Origin: Flavobacterium sp. ZT3R18
Lineage (GTDB): Bacteria > Bacteroidota > Bacteroidia > Flavobacteriales > Flavobacteriaceae
Assembly: GCF_007097385.1 (NCBI RefSeq)
Contig: NZ_VJZS01000032.1
Coordinates: 1-39,448 of the forward strand
Direction of reading: 5' to 3'
DNA length: 39,448 bases
In this document: piece after piece, positions 1-7,422 of the stretch
How positions within the stretch are numbered: position 1 is the stretch's first letter
Layout: every line of letters begins with the position of its first letter
Position numbers and translations under genes: made by a program
The notes under the pieces: model-generated
Seen by the model: only the letters and a program-made list of their open reading frames with translations
Told to the model about the DNA's origin: nothing
The model's database searches: none

Positions 1-1
1 T

Positions 2-1372
2 ATTGATAGAACTCATAAAAATATCACTGCAAAAATCGGAGGCAAGTTCATGGGAAAAGTATATAAACTTGTGGCTGAGTCTCCATATGGGAATCCTGGA
101 TGGAATCTTGATGATAAAGAAATAATAATTTATGATCAATATGATTTATGGGCTATTAAAGCTGATGGCAGTTCCTTTCGAAGGTTGACTCATGGACGGG
201 AATCAAAAATCAGTTATCGTATCGCTGATCTCCCCAATAAAAACACTGCAAATTTGATTTATGATGGCCTCCAAAGTAATACTGTCGATTTAGAAAAGGA
301 ACTATTTTTGAGAGCTGAAGCAGGAGATGGAAAAACGGGATACTTTAAATGGAAAAGTGATTCAGATGTAAAGCCTATTGTCTTTGGAGACCGGTATACA
401 GATGAATTCTCGTATAATTCAAAAAAACGAAATTTTTTCTACAGAGAGCAAGAATTTGGTCTTCCTCCAAGACTTGTATCTAAAGAAGATTCCTCTGAAG
501 CGAAGCTCTTTTTTCAAAGCAATCCACAACATTATAATTACAATTGGGGAACATCGGAATTAATCGAATTTCAAAATTCGAAAAGACAAGATTTAAAAGG
601 CGTTCTGTTTTATCCAGCCAATTATGATCCTAAAAAAAAATATCCTATGATTGTCCATGTTTACGAATTACAATCCAAAGAACTGCATAGATATATTAAC
701 CCCACATATTACAATGAAATTGGTTTTAGCCCAACAATTTTTACTAGTAAGGGATATTTTGTTTTCTTACCCGATATCATTCATGAGAACGGCAATCCTG
801 GCATTTCAGCAACTGATTGTGTAGTGGCAGGAACAAGAAGAATTATTGACCTCGGACTTGTAAACTCAAATAAAATTGGTCTTATAGGTCATTCCTTTGG
901 GGGATATGAAACAGCTTTTATTATTACTCAAACTGAATTGTTTGCAACGGCAGTTGCCGGTGCTTCTGTTACCGATTTAAATAGCTTTTATTTCACTGTT
1001 GGATGGAATACCGGAAGACCCGATATGTGGCGCTTTCAAAGTGAACAATGGAAAATGGTAAATACTCCTTTTGAAGATCCTCTAGGGTATCAACGTAATT
1101 CCCCAATCACTTCTGCTGATAATGTCACAACACCGCTACTTTTGTGGACAGGAAAAGAAGATCAACAAGTCGATTGGCATCAAAGTATAGAATACTATCT
1201 AGCTCTTCGCCGATTAGGTAAAAAAAACACAATGTTACTGTATCCCAAAGAAGGACACAGTATCCTTAATCCAACCAATCAAAAAGATCTTATGGATCGT
1301 GTCCAACAATGGTTTGGATTCTACCTCAAAGACGAATTACCAACTGCATGGGTTAGTCAAGGAATAGAATGA
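2..1372 (+). CDS. S9-family prolyl oligopeptidase-like peptidase, 5' end cut by the window
   Basis: This is a serine peptidase/acyl-hydrolase of the S9 (prolyl oligopeptidase) type, likely cleaving short peptides. The reading frame is open from position 2, so the gene begins outside the window; the ATG at 50 is only the first internal Met. The N-terminal part shown carries the end of a beta-propeller-like region (for example DLWAIKADGSSFRRLTHG). The C-terminal half is an alpha/beta hydrolase: nucleophile elbow GHSFGG near 888-905, an Asp candidate in WTGKEDQ near 1145, and the catalytic His in KEGHS near 1250. No signal peptide can be judged because the start is missing. The stop is followed by 350 bases without a solid gene. 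Family assignment is firm, substrate unknown. Confidence 0.85.
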   Translation: MDRTHKNITAKIGGKFMGKVYKLVAESPYGNPGWNLDDKEIIIYDQYDLWAIKADGSSFRRLTHGRESKISYRIADLPNKNTANLIYDGLQSNTVDLEKELFLRAEAGDGKTGYFKWKSDSDVKPIVFGDRYTDEFSYNSKKRNFFYREQEFGLPPRLVSKEDSSEAKLFFQSNPQHYNYNWGTSELIEFQNSKRQDLKGVLFYPANYDPKKKYPMIVHVYELQSKELHRYINPTYYNEIGFSPTIFTSKGYFVFLPDIIHENGNPGISATDCVVAGTRRIIDLGLVNSNKIGLIGHSFGGYETAFIITQTELFATAVAGASVTDLNSFYFTVGWNTGRPDMWRFQSEQWKMVNTPFEDPLGYQRNSPITSADNVTTPLLLWTGKEDQQVDWHQSIEYYLALRRLGKKNTMLLYPKEGHSILNPTNQKDLMDRVQQWFGFYLKDELPTAWVSQGIE

Positions 1373-1521
1373 TAATGGATCACATTAAGATAGCATAATC
1401 CGATTGATGAAGCTGAGTTTTTGGATGAGCCAAGCAAACTCTTTTTAAAAGAAAAACAAGAATAATATTCCTGAAAACAAAAATTCTTAATACAGATCTT
1501 CATAAACTAGCGTCTCCTATG

Positions 1522-1540
1522 ATGGACATATTATGTCCAT
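1522..1540. promoter_or_regulatory. Perfect 19-nt palindrome upstream of a -7 box (candidate operator 1)
   Basis: ATGGACATA, one T, then TATGTCCAT: nine perfect base pairs around a single central base. It ends 21 nt before a perfect Bacteroidota -7 box, TACCTTTG at 1562-1569, so a dimeric regulator bound here would cover the -33 region. No regulator gene lies next to it. Confidence 0.5.
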
Positions 1541-1561
1541 GACTATAATTAAAATACATCT

Positions 1562-1569
1562 TACCTTTG
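1562..1569 (+). promoter_or_regulatory. Candidate promoter P1, -7 box
   Basis: TACCTTTG matches TAnnTTTG. There is no good TTTG about 20 nt upstream; that position is taken by the 1522-1540 palindrome. A transcript would start near 1575 and run through the second palindrome towards the recombinase unit. Confidence 0.4.
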
Positions 1570-1594
1570 TAAAAAGCAGGAAGTTATAGTATTT

Positions 1595-1617
1595 TGACAG
1601 GTAAATTTTACCTGTCA
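1595..1617. promoter_or_regulatory. Perfect 23-nt palindrome (candidate operator 2)
   Basis: TGACAGGTAAA, one T, then TTTACCTGTCA: eleven perfect base pairs around one base. It ends 19 nt before the next perfect -7 box (TATCTTTG at 1637-1644), so it sits over that promoter's -33 region, the same geometry as palindrome 1. The half-sites of the two palindromes differ, implying two different regulators. Confidence 0.5.
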
Positions 1618-1636
1618 TTTTAAAAAGATTGCTTCC

Positions 1637-1644
1637 TATCTTTG
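1637..1644 (+). promoter_or_regulatory. Candidate promoter P2 of the recombinase unit, -7 box
   Basis: TATCTTTG fits TAnnTTTG exactly. The predicted start near 1650 gives a leader of about 70 nt that contains the hairpin at 1671-1702 and ends in a strong purine-rich ribosome site (GGGAGG, 1710-1716) before the small gene at 1723. Confidence 0.5.
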
Positions 1645-1670
1645 TGAAGAAGTGTGATTTAATGTAGAAT

Positions 1671-1702
1671 TAGTAAAAGACCGTTAAAGCGGTCTTTTAC
1701 TA
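1671..1702 (+). terminator. 13-bp hairpin in the leader (terminator or attenuator-like)
   Basis: TAGTAAAAGACCG pairs perfectly with CGGTCTTTTACTA across a 6-nt loop (1684-1689). The right arm contains TTTT but no long T-run follows. It lies between P2 and the ribosome site of the 56-aa gene, so it could end short transcripts or limit expression of the recombinase unit. Confidence 0.5.
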
Positions 1703-1722
1703 TTTAAAGAGGGAGGTGCAAG

Positions 1723-1893
1723 ATGGGGAATGAAGAAACGGATGAAAAAAGAAGAATTACTCCGGAGAAAGCCATGGAAATGTTACGGGCTGAAGGACTG
1801 GTTTTAACGCTCGAACAAGCCAAGAACGTCTTGGAGTTTTTGAGAAAATTAGCAAATATTACAGTAACTAAGTATTTAAGGAAAAGAGAATGA
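1723..1893 (+). CDS. 56-aa protein coupled to the serine recombinase
   Basis: Small, charged, mostly helical protein (MGNEETDEKRRITPEKAM... ending ...TVTKYLRKRE). A good ribosome site (GGGAGG) lies 6-7 nt before the ATG. Its stop overlaps the recombinase start as ATGA at 1890-1893, so the two are almost certainly translationally coupled. The PEKAMEML and LTLEQAKNVLEFL helices suggest a small helical DNA-binding or accessory protein, but no family is recognised with certainty. By position it may be a recombinase accessory or directionality protein, or a regulator; this is inference from coupling only. Confidence 0.7.
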   Translation: MGNEETDEKRRITPEKAMEMLRAEGLVLTLEQAKNVLEFLRKLANITVTKYLRKRE

Positions 1894-3446
1894 AAAAGAT
1901 AGCAGACTTATACGTACGAGTGAGTACCGATGAACAGGCGGACAAAGGATATTCCCAACGCAATCAGGAGGAAGTGCTTCGCAAATATTGTCAGATAAAT
2001 TCCATCGCAGTACGTGATGTGATTTATGAAGACCATTCAGCAAAAACCTTTATCAGACCCAAATGGAAAGTATTTCTGTTAAATCTTAAAAAGCATAAAA
2101 ACAAAACCGAGTTAGTTCTGTTTACTAAATGGGACAGATTTAGCCGTAATGCGGGTGATGCGTATCAAATGATTAATATGTTAAGAAAACTAGGTGTTGA
2201 ACCACAAGCTATAGAACAACCCCTTGATCTTTCAGTTCCTGAAAACAAAATGATGCTTGCTTTTTATTTAGCTGCTCCTGAAGTAGAAAATGACCGTAGA
2301 GCATTAAATGTTTTTCACGGAATGCGCAGGGCAAAAAAAGAAGGTCGTTACGTAAGTCAGGCTCCAGTGGGATATGCAAACAGATCAAAAGAAGACGGAA
2401 GTAAATACATTGCGCCAAAAGAGCCCGAAGCCTCCATTATGCGATGGGCATTTGAGGAATTATCAAAGGGTATATTTTGCACCGAAGACATACACCGTTT
2501 GGCTAGAAAAAAAGGCATTAAAACAGGAATGAATAGCTTTTGGTTGGCTGTACGCAATCCGCTTTACTGTGGAAAAATATTCGTTCCTCAATACAAAGAC
2601 GAGGAAAGTCAATTTGTAAATGGACAACATGATGCTATTATTTCAGAAGATCTATTCTATAGTGTACAAGATGTCCTAGATGGGCGTAAAAAAATTTCCC
2701 GTCCAAAAGTAGAAACTATTGTAGAACTTCCGCTTCGTGGTTTTCTAATTTGCCCAAAATGTTCAAAAATCCTATCAGGAAGCAAATCCAAAGGGCGTAA
2801 CAGATATTATGCCTATTATCATTGCTTTGGTGGTTGCACACATCGTTTTAGAGCAGAGCCAACAACTGAAATGTTTATAAGTGAATTAAAAAAATACAGG
2901 GTACGTCCTGAATATAAACATCTATATACTTTGCTAATAGCAGAAGCATACAAGGAACAAACCAAAGGTGTACAGGAAGAAAAAAGACAAATAATTACTC
3001 AGTTAAAAGATTATGAAACAAGGCTTTCTAAAGCAAGAGATTTACTTTCAACAAATCAAATCGATGCATCAGATTACAGAGAGATGAAATCGGATTATGG
3101 TGGTATGATTACTAGGCTTGAAGCAAAGCTATCTACAATAAGTAACAATAAAGAAGATATAGAAGGACTGCTTAACGCAGGGATTGACAATCTATTAAGA
3201 CTGAATGTTGTGTATAATGAAACAACATTTGTGGAATGTCGAGATTTAATTGGTTCAATTTATCCCGAAAATGTGACATTTGACGGAATTGAATTTCGAA
3301 CCACAAGAATTAATGAAGCGGTACAGCTCATATACCTGATTAACAGTGAGATAGATGTAAATAAAAAAGGGACAAAGAAGAATTTTTCTTCCTTGTCCCT
3401 TATGGTGGGCGATGAGGGGTTCGAACCCCCGACCCCCTCGGTGTAA
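1890..3446 (+). CDS. Large serine recombinase (resolvase/recombinase/zinc-ribbon)
   Basis: Site-specific DNA integrase/excisionase of the large serine recombinase class. Residues 5-145 form the catalytic resolvase domain: nucleophile Ser12 in YVRVSTDEQ and the Arg-containing DRFSRN motif. Residues about 155-270 are the 'recombinase' DNA-binding domain (PVGYANRSKEDGSKYI onwards). Near 285-325 there is a zinc ribbon with CPKC and a second Cys pair (CFGGC), followed by a coiled coil at about 355-405. The last ~30 residues are unusual: they are encoded by a hairpin terminator (3361-3401) and by the antisense of tRNA-Val, giving the tail GDEGFEPPTPSV, with the stop inside the tRNA anticodon region. 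The native C-terminus probably ends near residue 490, and the tail is a product of the insertion site. Confidence 0.9.
   Translation: MKKIADLYVRVSTDEQADKGYSQRNQEEVLRKYCQINSIAVRDVIYEDHSAKTFIRPKWKVFLLNLKKHKNKTELVLFTKWDRFSRNAGDAYQMINMLRKLGVEPQAIEQPLDLSVPENKMMLAFYLAAPEVENDRRALNVFHGMRRAKKEGRYVSQAPVGYANRSKEDGSKYIAPKEPEASIMRWAFEELSKGIFCTEDIHRLARKKGIKTGMNSFWLAVRNPLYCGKIFVPQYKDEESQFVNGQHDAIISEDLFYSVQDVLDGRKKISRPKVETIVELPLRGFLICPKCSKILSGSKSKGRNRYYAYYHCFGGCTHRFRAEPTTEMFISELKKYRVRPEYKHLYTLLIAEAYKEQTKGVQEEKRQIITQLKDYETRLSKARDLLSTNQIDASDYREMKSDYGGMITRLEAKLSTISNNKEDIEGLLNAGIDNLLRLNVVYNETTFVECRDLIGSIYPENVTFDGIEFRTTRINEAVQLIYLINSEIDVNKKGTKKNFSSLSLMVGDEGFEPPTPSV
3361..3401 (-). terminator. Intrinsic terminator of tRNA-Val
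   Basis: Read on the minus strand, a stem directly follows the tRNA 3' CCA: AAGGGACAA (3367-3375 on plus) pairs with TTGTCCCTT (3393-3401). The stem continues for six more pairs after one mismatch, with a 3-nt loop, and is followed by a T-run (plus-strand AAAAAA at 3363-3368). It also encodes part of the recombinase tail on the other strand. Confidence 0.75.
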
Positions 3447-3480
3447 ACGAGGTGCTCTGAACCAGCTGAGCTAATCGCCC
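3403..3480 (-). tRNA. tRNA-Val, anticodon TAC, CCA encoded
   Basis: The reverse complement folds as a standard cloverleaf. The acceptor stem is GGGCGAT/ATCGCCC, the D-arm is GCTC...GAGC, and the anticodon stem CCTCG/CGAGG has loop TTTACAC (anticodon TAC, valine). The T-arm is GGGGG/CCCTC with one G-T pair and loop TTCGAAC. The discriminator is A, followed by an encoded CCA at 3403-3405. Its 3' half overlaps the recombinase reading frame on the opposite strand. Confidence 0.95.
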
Positions 3481-3523
3481 TATTTTTGCAGCTTAACAAG
3501 TTTCGTTGTCGTCATTGCGTGTG

Positions 3524-3553
3524 CAAATATACAACTAGAACTCGTATTTGCAA
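3524..3553 (-). promoter_or_regulatory. Promoter of tRNA-Val
   Basis: On the minus strand, TTG (plus 3551-3553), 19 nt, then TATATTTG (plus 3524-3531) matches the Bacteroidota consensus. Predicted transcription start is about 38 nt upstream of the mature tRNA. Confidence 0.65.
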
Positions 3554-3646
3554 GCGAAAAAATGAAAAATATTCATAAAAAAACAAACAAATTTCTTTAC
3601 AAACTCAGTAACAGTAGGTTACTACAAAAGGAAACAGTATTATTTT

Positions 3647-3678
3647 TTTGTTATAAGTTGGTTATAGCATTACATTTG
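3647..3678 (+). promoter_or_regulatory. Promoter of the ABC transporter gene
   Basis: TTTG at 3647-3650, 20 nt, then TACATTTG at 3671-3678. It lies inside the longer open frame that begins at 3562, and therefore argues that translation starts at the ATG at 3697, about 12 nt after the predicted transcription start. Confidence 0.65.
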
Positions 3679-3696
3679 TATGATAAACAAAAAATA

Positions 3697-5484
3697 ATGG
3701 CTCGATTCAAAGAAAACGATTTACCAAAATCAAAAATTACTGCAAGTTCGCTAAACAAGGCAATCTTAATTTTTAAATATGCAGGCAATCATAAATGGAA
3801 ATTCTATGTTGGATTAGTATTTTTATTACTGACCAGCGTGACCGCCCTAGCCTTCCCTAAGTTTATGGGAATGCTTGTAGATTGCGTGAATAAAAAAGAT
3901 GCTGATTTGGCCAATAAAATTGCTTTGGGCTTGGGTCTTGTGCTTTTATTGCAATCTGTATTTTCTTTTTTCAGACTTTCCTTGTTTGTCAATTTCACTG
4001 AAAACACCTTGGCAAATGTTCGATTGGCTTTATATACCAACTTGGTCAAATTACCGATGACTTTTTTTTCGCATAAGCGTGTTGGGGAATTAAATAGCCG
4101 AATTAGTAATGATATCACTCAGATTCAAGATACCTTAACTACAACCATCGCCGAATTTCTAAGACAATTTATATTGATTATCGGAAGTTTTATTATGCTG
4201 GCCAGTATCAATATCAAATTGACAATTATGATGGTTTCGGTAGTGCCGTTGGTTGGAGTTGCTGCCGTTATTTTCGGAAGGTTTATTCGAAAATATTCCA
4301 AAAAAGTTCAAGATCAAGTAGCCGAAAGTCAAGTGGTGGTTGAAGAAACGATGCAGGGAATTAGTATTGTTAAGGCTTTCGCCAATGAATGGTATGAAAT
4401 TGCCCGTTACAGAGACAGAATTAAAGAAGTGGTTAAAATAGGTATTAAGGGTGGACAATTTAGAGGCTACTTTGCATCTTTTATTATTATTTGTTTGTTC
4501 GGAACTATTGTAGGTGTTGTTTGGTATGGTGTACAATTGAGTATTGCCGGCGAAATCACGGTTGGTGAATTATTTACTTTTATCTTGTATTCCAGTTATG
4601 TAGGAGCTTCATCTGGAGGAATTGCCGAATTGTATGCCCAAATGCAAAAAGCAATTGGAGCCACCGAAAGAGTTTTTGAATTATTGGACGAAGTACCAGA
4701 AAAAATCGACTCAAGCGAACACATTCCTACCATAAATAAAATAAAAGGAGATGTAACCTTTAATAATGTAGCTTTTAGCTATCCTTCAAGAAAAGAGATT
4801 CAGGTTTTGAAAGGGATTAATTTCACAGCCAGTTTTGGTCAAAAAATTGCTATTGTTGGACCAAGTGGAATGGGCAAATCAACTATTGCTTCTTTATTGT
4901 TGCGTTTTTACGATATTAATAGTGGCGAAATTTTAATTGACGGAAAAAATATTTACGATTATGATTTAGAAAACCTTCGTGGTAATATGAGTATTGTTCC
5001 GCAAGATGTGATTTTATTTGGAGGAACCATCAAAGAAAACATTGCTTACGGTAAACCCAACGCTACTGTTGAAGAAATAAATACAGCAGCCAAACAAGCC
5101 AATGCTTTCGACTTCATAGAAGGTTTCCCTGAAAAATTTGAAACGGTGGTTGGAGAAAGAGGAATTAAACTTTCTGGAGGACAAAGACAGCGAATTGCTA
5201 TAGCACGTGCCTTGTTGAAAAATCCATCGGTATTAATCCTAGACGAAGCTACTTCTTCATTAGATAGCGAAAGTGAAAAATTAGTTCAAGAAGCTCTAGA
5301 AATTTTAATGGAAGGAAGAACAAGTATCATTATTGCCCATCGTCTTTCGACCATTCGTTCTGCCGATCAGATTTTAGTCCTTGATAATGGAAAAATCAGT
5401 GAACAAGGGACCCACCAAGAATTAATTAATCTAGAAAATGGGATATATAAGAATTTGAGTAATTTACAGTTTAGTAATTCTTAA
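3697..5484 (+). CDS. ABC exporter, fused permease and ATPase (MsbA/multidrug type)
   Basis: Inner-membrane half-transporter expected to act as a homodimer exporting lipid, drug or peptide substrates with ATP. In the 595-aa form, residues ~25-310 hold the six-helix ABC membrane domain, and 350-590 the ATPase. Walker A is GPSGMGKST at 388-396, the signature is LSGGQRQR near 491, Walker B is VLILDEATSSLD near 511, and the H-loop is IIAHRLST. The ATG at 3697 (MARFKENDLP) is chosen because a promoter lies just before it and the 45 upstream codons look non-native. It ends in a bidirectional terminator. The substrate cannot be read from sequence. Confidence 0.9.
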   Translation: MARFKENDLPKSKITASSLNKAILIFKYAGNHKWKFYVGLVFLLLTSVTALAFPKFMGMLVDCVNKKDADLANKIALGLGLVLLLQSVFSFFRLSLFVNFTENTLANVRLALYTNLVKLPMTFFSHKRVGELNSRISNDITQIQDTLTTTIAEFLRQFILIIGSFIMLASINIKLTIMMVSVVPLVGVAAVIFGRFIRKYSKKVQDQVAESQVVVEETMQGISIVKAFANEWYEIARYRDRIKEVVKIGIKGGQFRGYFASFIIICLFGTIVGVVWYGVQLSIAGEITVGELFTFILYSSYVGASSGGIAELYAQMQKAIGATERVFELLDEVPEKIDSSEHIPTINKIKGDVTFNNVAFSYPSRKEIQVLKGINFTASFGQKIAIVGPSGMGKSTIASLLLRFYDINSGEILIDGKNIYDYDLENLRGNMSIVPQDVILFGGTIKENIAYGKPNATVEEINTAAKQANAFDFIEGFPEKFETVVGERGIKLSGGQRQRIAIARALLKNPSVLILDEATSSLDSESEKLVQEALEILMEGRTSIIIAHRLSTIRSADQILVLDNGKISEQGTHQELINLENGIYKNLSNLQFSNS

Positions 5485-5500
5485 GAGTATTGTAATGTTA

Positions 5501-5542
5501 AAAAAAAAGCCTCGTTTAAAATGACTTAAACGAGGCTTTTTT
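5501..5542. terminator. Bidirectional terminator between convergent genes
   Basis: GCCTCGTTTAA (5509-5519) pairs perfectly with TTAAACGAGGC (5526-5536) across a 6-nt loop, with an A-run on the left and a T-run on the right, so it can serve both the ABC gene and the minus-strand membrane protein. The membrane protein's stop codon lies inside the left arm. Confidence 0.85.
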
Positions 5543-5947
5543 AATTTTTAAAATATAAAGGATAAAAATTAATTGACCAATAAAAAACATTGTAAGTACA
5601 GAATAAAGTACAATGTTGATTAAATCTATTAATTCTAAAACATCTTTAGAATTATTTGCCAATATAACACGAATTGGTAGATTTAATCTTGCATATAAGA
5701 CTATTGGAAAAGTTAATATGAAATGTGCGAAGAAAGTATTTAAATTAATTAGGTTAACTTTTTTAGTTATTTTCCAATATGTAAAAAGTATTATAGAAAT
5801 TAAAAAACATACGATTATTTCCAAATAACTTGTTGTTGATATACTTGTATTCCATACTGAATTTTGAATAAAAAAACCTGATTCAAATGGTGTTGCAAGT
5901 ATTAGCAATATCAAAAATGATATAAAGGGTAAATATTTTCTTTGCAT
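5516..5947 (-). CDS. Small four-helix membrane protein of unknown function
   Basis: A 143-aa protein with about four hydrophobic segments: near 6-22 (LPFISFLILLILATPF), 40-60 (YLEIIVCFLISIILF), 73-90, and 112-133, with lysines between them and at the C-terminus. I recognise no family motif. It is convergent with the ABC gene and shares its terminator; the last codons are encoded by the hairpin. Base composition is very AT-rich. No start alternative is better than the one taken. It could be a conserved Flavobacterium membrane protein or a lineage-specific gene. Confidence 0.6.
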   Translation of the reverse strand: MQRKYLPFISFLILLILATPFESGFFIQNSVWNTSISTTSYLEIIVCFLISIILFTYWKITKKVNLINLNTFFAHFILTFPIVLYARLNLPIRVILANNSKDVLELIDLINIVLYSVLTMFFIGQLIFILYILKIKKASFKSF

Positions 5948-6071
5948 TTAAAAGAGATTGGTTTAGAATCTATAATATTGTTTCAATTTAAGTTGGTTAA
6001 TTTTTATGATAAACAAATGTATAGAAACAAGATTCAAAAATCTTTAAAATAGAAAATAAATCAGTTCAAAT

Positions 6072-6110
6072 AAAAAAGCTCGATCAGTTCCTGAAAACCA
6101 ATCGAGCTTT
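6072..6110 (-). terminator. Terminator of proline dehydrogenase
   Basis: AAAGCTCGAT (6075-6084) and ATCGAGCTTT (6101-6110) pair across a 16-nt loop; read on the minus strand the stem is followed by a T-run. It lies 55 bases after the proline dehydrogenase stop. Confidence 0.7.
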
Positions 6111-6163
6111 AAATGTTTAAACTGCTTTCTGAATACTAAAAACTGAAAACTGCCTACTGAATT

Positions 6164-7333
6164 TTATTTCCCTTTTCTTCTGTTTCTCTCTGCTTTGATC
6201 ATAGAAAGTTCACGACTGGTTTGCCCAGCTACAGAAGTGTTTTCTTCTGCACGACGAATCAAGTACGGCATCACATCTTTTACAGGGCCAAATGGTAAAT
6301 ATTTAGCAATGTTGTATCCATTCTCAGCCAAGTTGTAACTGATGTTATCACTCATTCCGTATAATTGTCCAAACCAAATTCTATCGTCATTCGATGGAAT
6401 TCCTTTAGTTTCCATCAATTCCATCAATTTATAAGTGCTCAATTCATTATGAGTTCCTGCAAAAATTGACATTTTATCCAAATGTTCTACCATATATAGG
6501 ACTGCTGCATCATAATTTACATCCGAAGCTTCTTTGCTAACACATATCGGAGTTGGATACCCTTTCTCTACTGCACGGATATTCTCTTTTTCCATATAAG
6601 CACCACGAACCAATTTCATTCCAATAAAGAATCCTTCGGTTTTGGCTTGTTCATGCAATTTTTTCAAATAATCCAAACGATCCCAACGATACATTTGCAA
6701 AGTATTAAATATGATTACTTTTTCTTTATTGTATTTACGCATCATTTCTGTAACCAAATCATCAGCTGCATCTTGCATCCAACTTTCTTCGGCATCAATC
6801 AATAAGGCAACATTTTTTTTGTGAGCTTCACTACAAACCAAATCAAAACGAGCCACTACCCTATCCCATTCGGCTTTTTCCTCTAGAGTTAACGTTTGTT
6901 TTTCGCCTATTTTCTCATATAAATCCAAACGCCCTAAACCACTTGGTTTAAAAACGGCAAACGGAATCGCTTTACGTTCTTCGGCAAACTCTATGGTTTT
7001 TAATGTCATTTTAAGAGCAGCATCAAATTGGTCTTCCTCTTCTTTACCTTCTACAGAATAATCTAAAACAGAAGAAACTCCTTTCTTAAACATTTTATCT
7101 ACAACCGAAAGACAATCATCTTCATTTACTCCACCACAAAAATGGTCAAAAACAGTAGCGCGAATCAAGCTTTCAACTGGAAGGTTCGCTTTTAAAGCAA
7201 AATTGGTAACTGCAGTTCCTATTCGAACTAAAGGTTGATTGTTTATTAACTTGAAAAGAAAATAAGCTCTATCAAGTTCGGTATCGCTTTTTAATGAAAA
7301 CGCAACTTGGGTATTATTAAATATTTGTTCCAT
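6164..7333 (-). CDS. Proline dehydrogenase (FAD)
   Basis: Oxidises L-proline to pyrroline-5-carboxylate with FAD, the first step of proline catabolism, passing electrons to the membrane quinone pool. It is a 389-aa stand-alone ProDH barrel rather than a PutA fusion. Visible hallmarks are VKLVRGAYME-like GMKLVRGAYMEKE near 240, FAGTHNE near 285, and the C-terminal QLYGMSD plus LPFGPVKDVMPYLIRRAEEN segment that forms the proline/flavin site. The basic tail (KAERNRRKGK) is normal. It is divergent from aroB and has its own promoter (plus-strand CAAATATA at 7354-7361, i.e. TATATTTG) and terminator. Confidence 0.93.
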   Translation of the reverse strand: MEQIFNNTQVAFSLKSDTELDRAYFLFKLINNQPLVRIGTAVTNFALKANLPVESLIRATVFDHFCGGVNEDDCLSVVDKMFKKGVSSVLDYSVEGKEEEDQFDAALKMTLKTIEFAEERKAIPFAVFKPSGLGRLDLYEKIGEKQTLTLEEKAEWDRVVARFDLVCSEAHKKNVALLIDAEESWMQDAADDLVTEMMRKYNKEKVIIFNTLQMYRWDRLDYLKKLHEQAKTEGFFIGMKLVRGAYMEKENIRAVEKGYPTPICVSKEASDVNYDAAVLYMVEHLDKMSIFAGTHNELSTYKLMELMETKGIPSNDDRIWFGQLYGMSDNISYNLAENGYNIAKYLPFGPVKDVMPYLIRRAEENTSVAGQTSRELSMIKAERNRRKGK

Positions 7334-7353
7334 TTGTATTATTTTTTTTTATG

Positions 7354-7361
7354 CAAATATA
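7354..7361 (-). promoter_or_regulatory. -7 box of the proline dehydrogenase promoter
   Basis: TATATTTG on the minus strand, 20 nt before the ATG, implying a very short 5' leader. Confidence 0.5.
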
Positions 7362-7422
7362 AAGAGACTATGAATATTATTTAGCAAAAATTACCTTATT
7401 TTGCGCTTTCAATTAAATAACA

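Larger units (their letters stand above)
1373..1722. other. Gene-free spacer upstream of the recombinase unit
   Basis: About 350 bases without a convincing gene. In the peptidase frame, after three stop codons, there is a short open stretch at about 1394-1465 (NPIDEAEFLDEPSKLFLK...) that looks like a decayed coding tail. From 1500 on the spacer holds two perfect palindromes, two TAnnTTTG boxes and a strong hairpin, each listed separately. Confidence 0.6.
1500..3402. mobile_element. Small recombinase-only insertion next to tRNA-Val (limits uncertain)
   Basis: The 56-aa gene and the serine recombinase form a compact unit between a chromosomal peptidase gene and the 3' end of tRNA-Val, with no other cargo. 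Bacteroidota serine recombinases are often found at the edge of mobile units, with their C-terminus running into host sequence. I see no clear direct repeat marking the left end, so it may be a remnant, one end of a larger element, or a minimal element. Boundaries are estimates. Confidence 0.4.

Noticed and set aside
3260..3499. Minus-strand 79-aa open frame across tRNA-Val
   Set aside because: Its product (SAGSEHLVYTEGVGGSNPSSP) is the well-known sense translation of a tRNA gene.
3562..3696. N-terminal extension of the ABC transporter frame
   Set aside because: A promoter lies inside it and the residues do not look like transporter sequence; the ATG at 3697 is preferred.
5613..5828. 71-aa plus-strand open frame
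   Set aside because: Antisense to the small membrane protein gene, which has a better product and a terminator.
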